Positions 15,395 through 15,845 of a stretch of 15,845 bases of DNA are shown one piece after another (positions within the stretch are counted from its first letter, which is position 1; each line of letters opens with the position of its first letter). Made by a program: the position numbers and the translations under genes. Under the pieces are notes generated by a model that did not search any database, was not told where the DNA came from, and was given only the letters and a program-made list of their open reading frames with translations. Source of the stretch: Bacteroidetes bacterium 4572_112. GTDB lineage: Bacteria; Bacteroidota; Bacteroidia; Bacteroidales; UBA1556. The stretch is from positions 1 to 15,845 of the forward strand of contig NIUZ01000035.1 of the NCBI GenBank assembly GCA_002254285.1, written 5' to 3'.

Positions 15395-15845
15395 ATGGAT
15401 ATTAATCAAGCTAAGCAACGTATTGATTCTCTTACTGATGAGCTAAAACAGCACAACCACAATTACTATAATCTTTCCAAAAGTTTAATAAGTGATTTCG
15501 AGTTCGACTCATTATTATTAGAGTTACAAGGGCTTGAAAAAATGTATCCAGATTTAGCTCATGTAGATTCTCCAACTCAAAGAGTAGGAGGCGATATTCA
15601 AAAATCGTTTACCACTGTTAAGCATCGATACCGTATGCTTTCTTTGGGCAATACATATTCTAAAGAGGACTTAGAGGATTTTGACCAAAGAGTGCGTAAA
15701 GAAATTGAAGGCGATATTGAATATATATGCGAGCTTAAATATGATGGGCTTGCAATAGGTATCAGATATCAAAATGGTGTTATGACACAGGCTGTTACCC
15801 GTGGCGATGGTAGCCAAGGTGATGATGTAACAGCAAATGTAAAAA
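15395..15845 (+). CDS. ligA: NAD-dependent DNA ligase LigA (3' partial, first 150 codons)
   Basis: Seals nicks in duplex DNA using NAD+ through an enzyme-AMP intermediate; essential in replication and repair. The visible part covers domain Ia (about residues 1-65: NHNYYNLSKSLISDFEFD, LEKMYPDL, DSPTQRVGG) and the start of the adenylation domain (MLSLGNTYS, CELKYDGLAI, TRGDGSQGDDVTANV). K115 in KYDG is the lysine that is adenylated, the same number as in E. coli LigA. Domain Ia binds the nicotinamide moiety; D34 and D38 of ISDFEFD match conserved positions. The common D-x-P before ISD is SKS here. The start at 15395 gives the standard N-terminus; no Shine-Dalgarno is seen. The gene runs off the window, with no internal stop in 150 codons. 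Confidence 0.96.
   Translation, partial: MDINQAKQRIDSLTDELKQHNHNYYNLSKSLISDFEFDSLLLELQGLEKMYPDLAHVDSPTQRVGGDIQKSFTTVKHRYRMLSLGNTYSKEDLEDFDQRVRKEIEGDIEYICELKYDGLAIGIRYQNGVMTQAVTRGDGSQGDDVTANVK

Noticed and set aside
1..15845. Insertion sequences, phage genes, toxin-antitoxin or defence genes
   Set aside because: No transposase, integrase, terminal inverted repeats with target duplications, or defence-type domains could be found in any of the supported frames.

Overview
The window is AT-rich (roughly one third G+C by eye) and has the marks of a Bacteroidota genome. Several proteins end in type IX secretion system (T9SS) type A sorting domains with YPNP motifs. PKD and Ig-like surface modules are abundant, start codons lack Shine-Dalgarno sequences, there are TAnnTTTG-type promoter elements, a 7TM-DISM histidine kinase, and a LigA with a Bacteroidota-style N-terminus. 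I cannot resolve the genus.

Left block (1-7560): two paralogous secreted beta-helix proteins (the first cut by the window edge) lie about 20 nt apart and about 20 nt from a 1808-residue T9SS-exported modular surface protein. That protein has seven 75-residue EYFxDxDPGxG repeats, then Ig-like and PKD modules, an FN3-like region and a C-terminal sorting domain. A strong stem-loop terminator at 7529-7568 closes this probable operon.

Middle block (7630-13240): an ECF sigma factor, a protein that appears to span both membranes (cytoplasmic N-terminus, one inner-membrane helix, long Asn-rich linker, C-terminal outer-membrane beta-barrel), and a secreted PKD protein follow one another with gaps of 2-3 nt. 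The second protein matches the plan of the dual membrane-spanning anti-sigma factors (Dma) described in Bacteroides thetaiotaomicron, so the cluster is best read as a surface-sensing sigma/anti-sigma unit with a secreted partner. A paralogue of the secreted protein follows. In both paralogues the reading frame breaks in the same last module before the T9SS sorting domain, leaving each sorting domain out of frame downstream. This could be real gene decay, variation, or assembly collapse of repeats. A terminator at 13204-13238 ends the block.

Right block (13270-15845): a convergent 7TM-DISM sensor histidine kinase with no response regulator in view, a 301-nt AT-rich divergent spacer with promoter-like elements, and the first 150 codons of ligA (NAD-dependent DNA ligase) running off the window.

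The most interesting material is the sigma/dual-membrane anti-sigma/secreted-protein operon, the twin module breaks, and the uncharacterised 75-residue repeat family with its two beta-helix neighbours.
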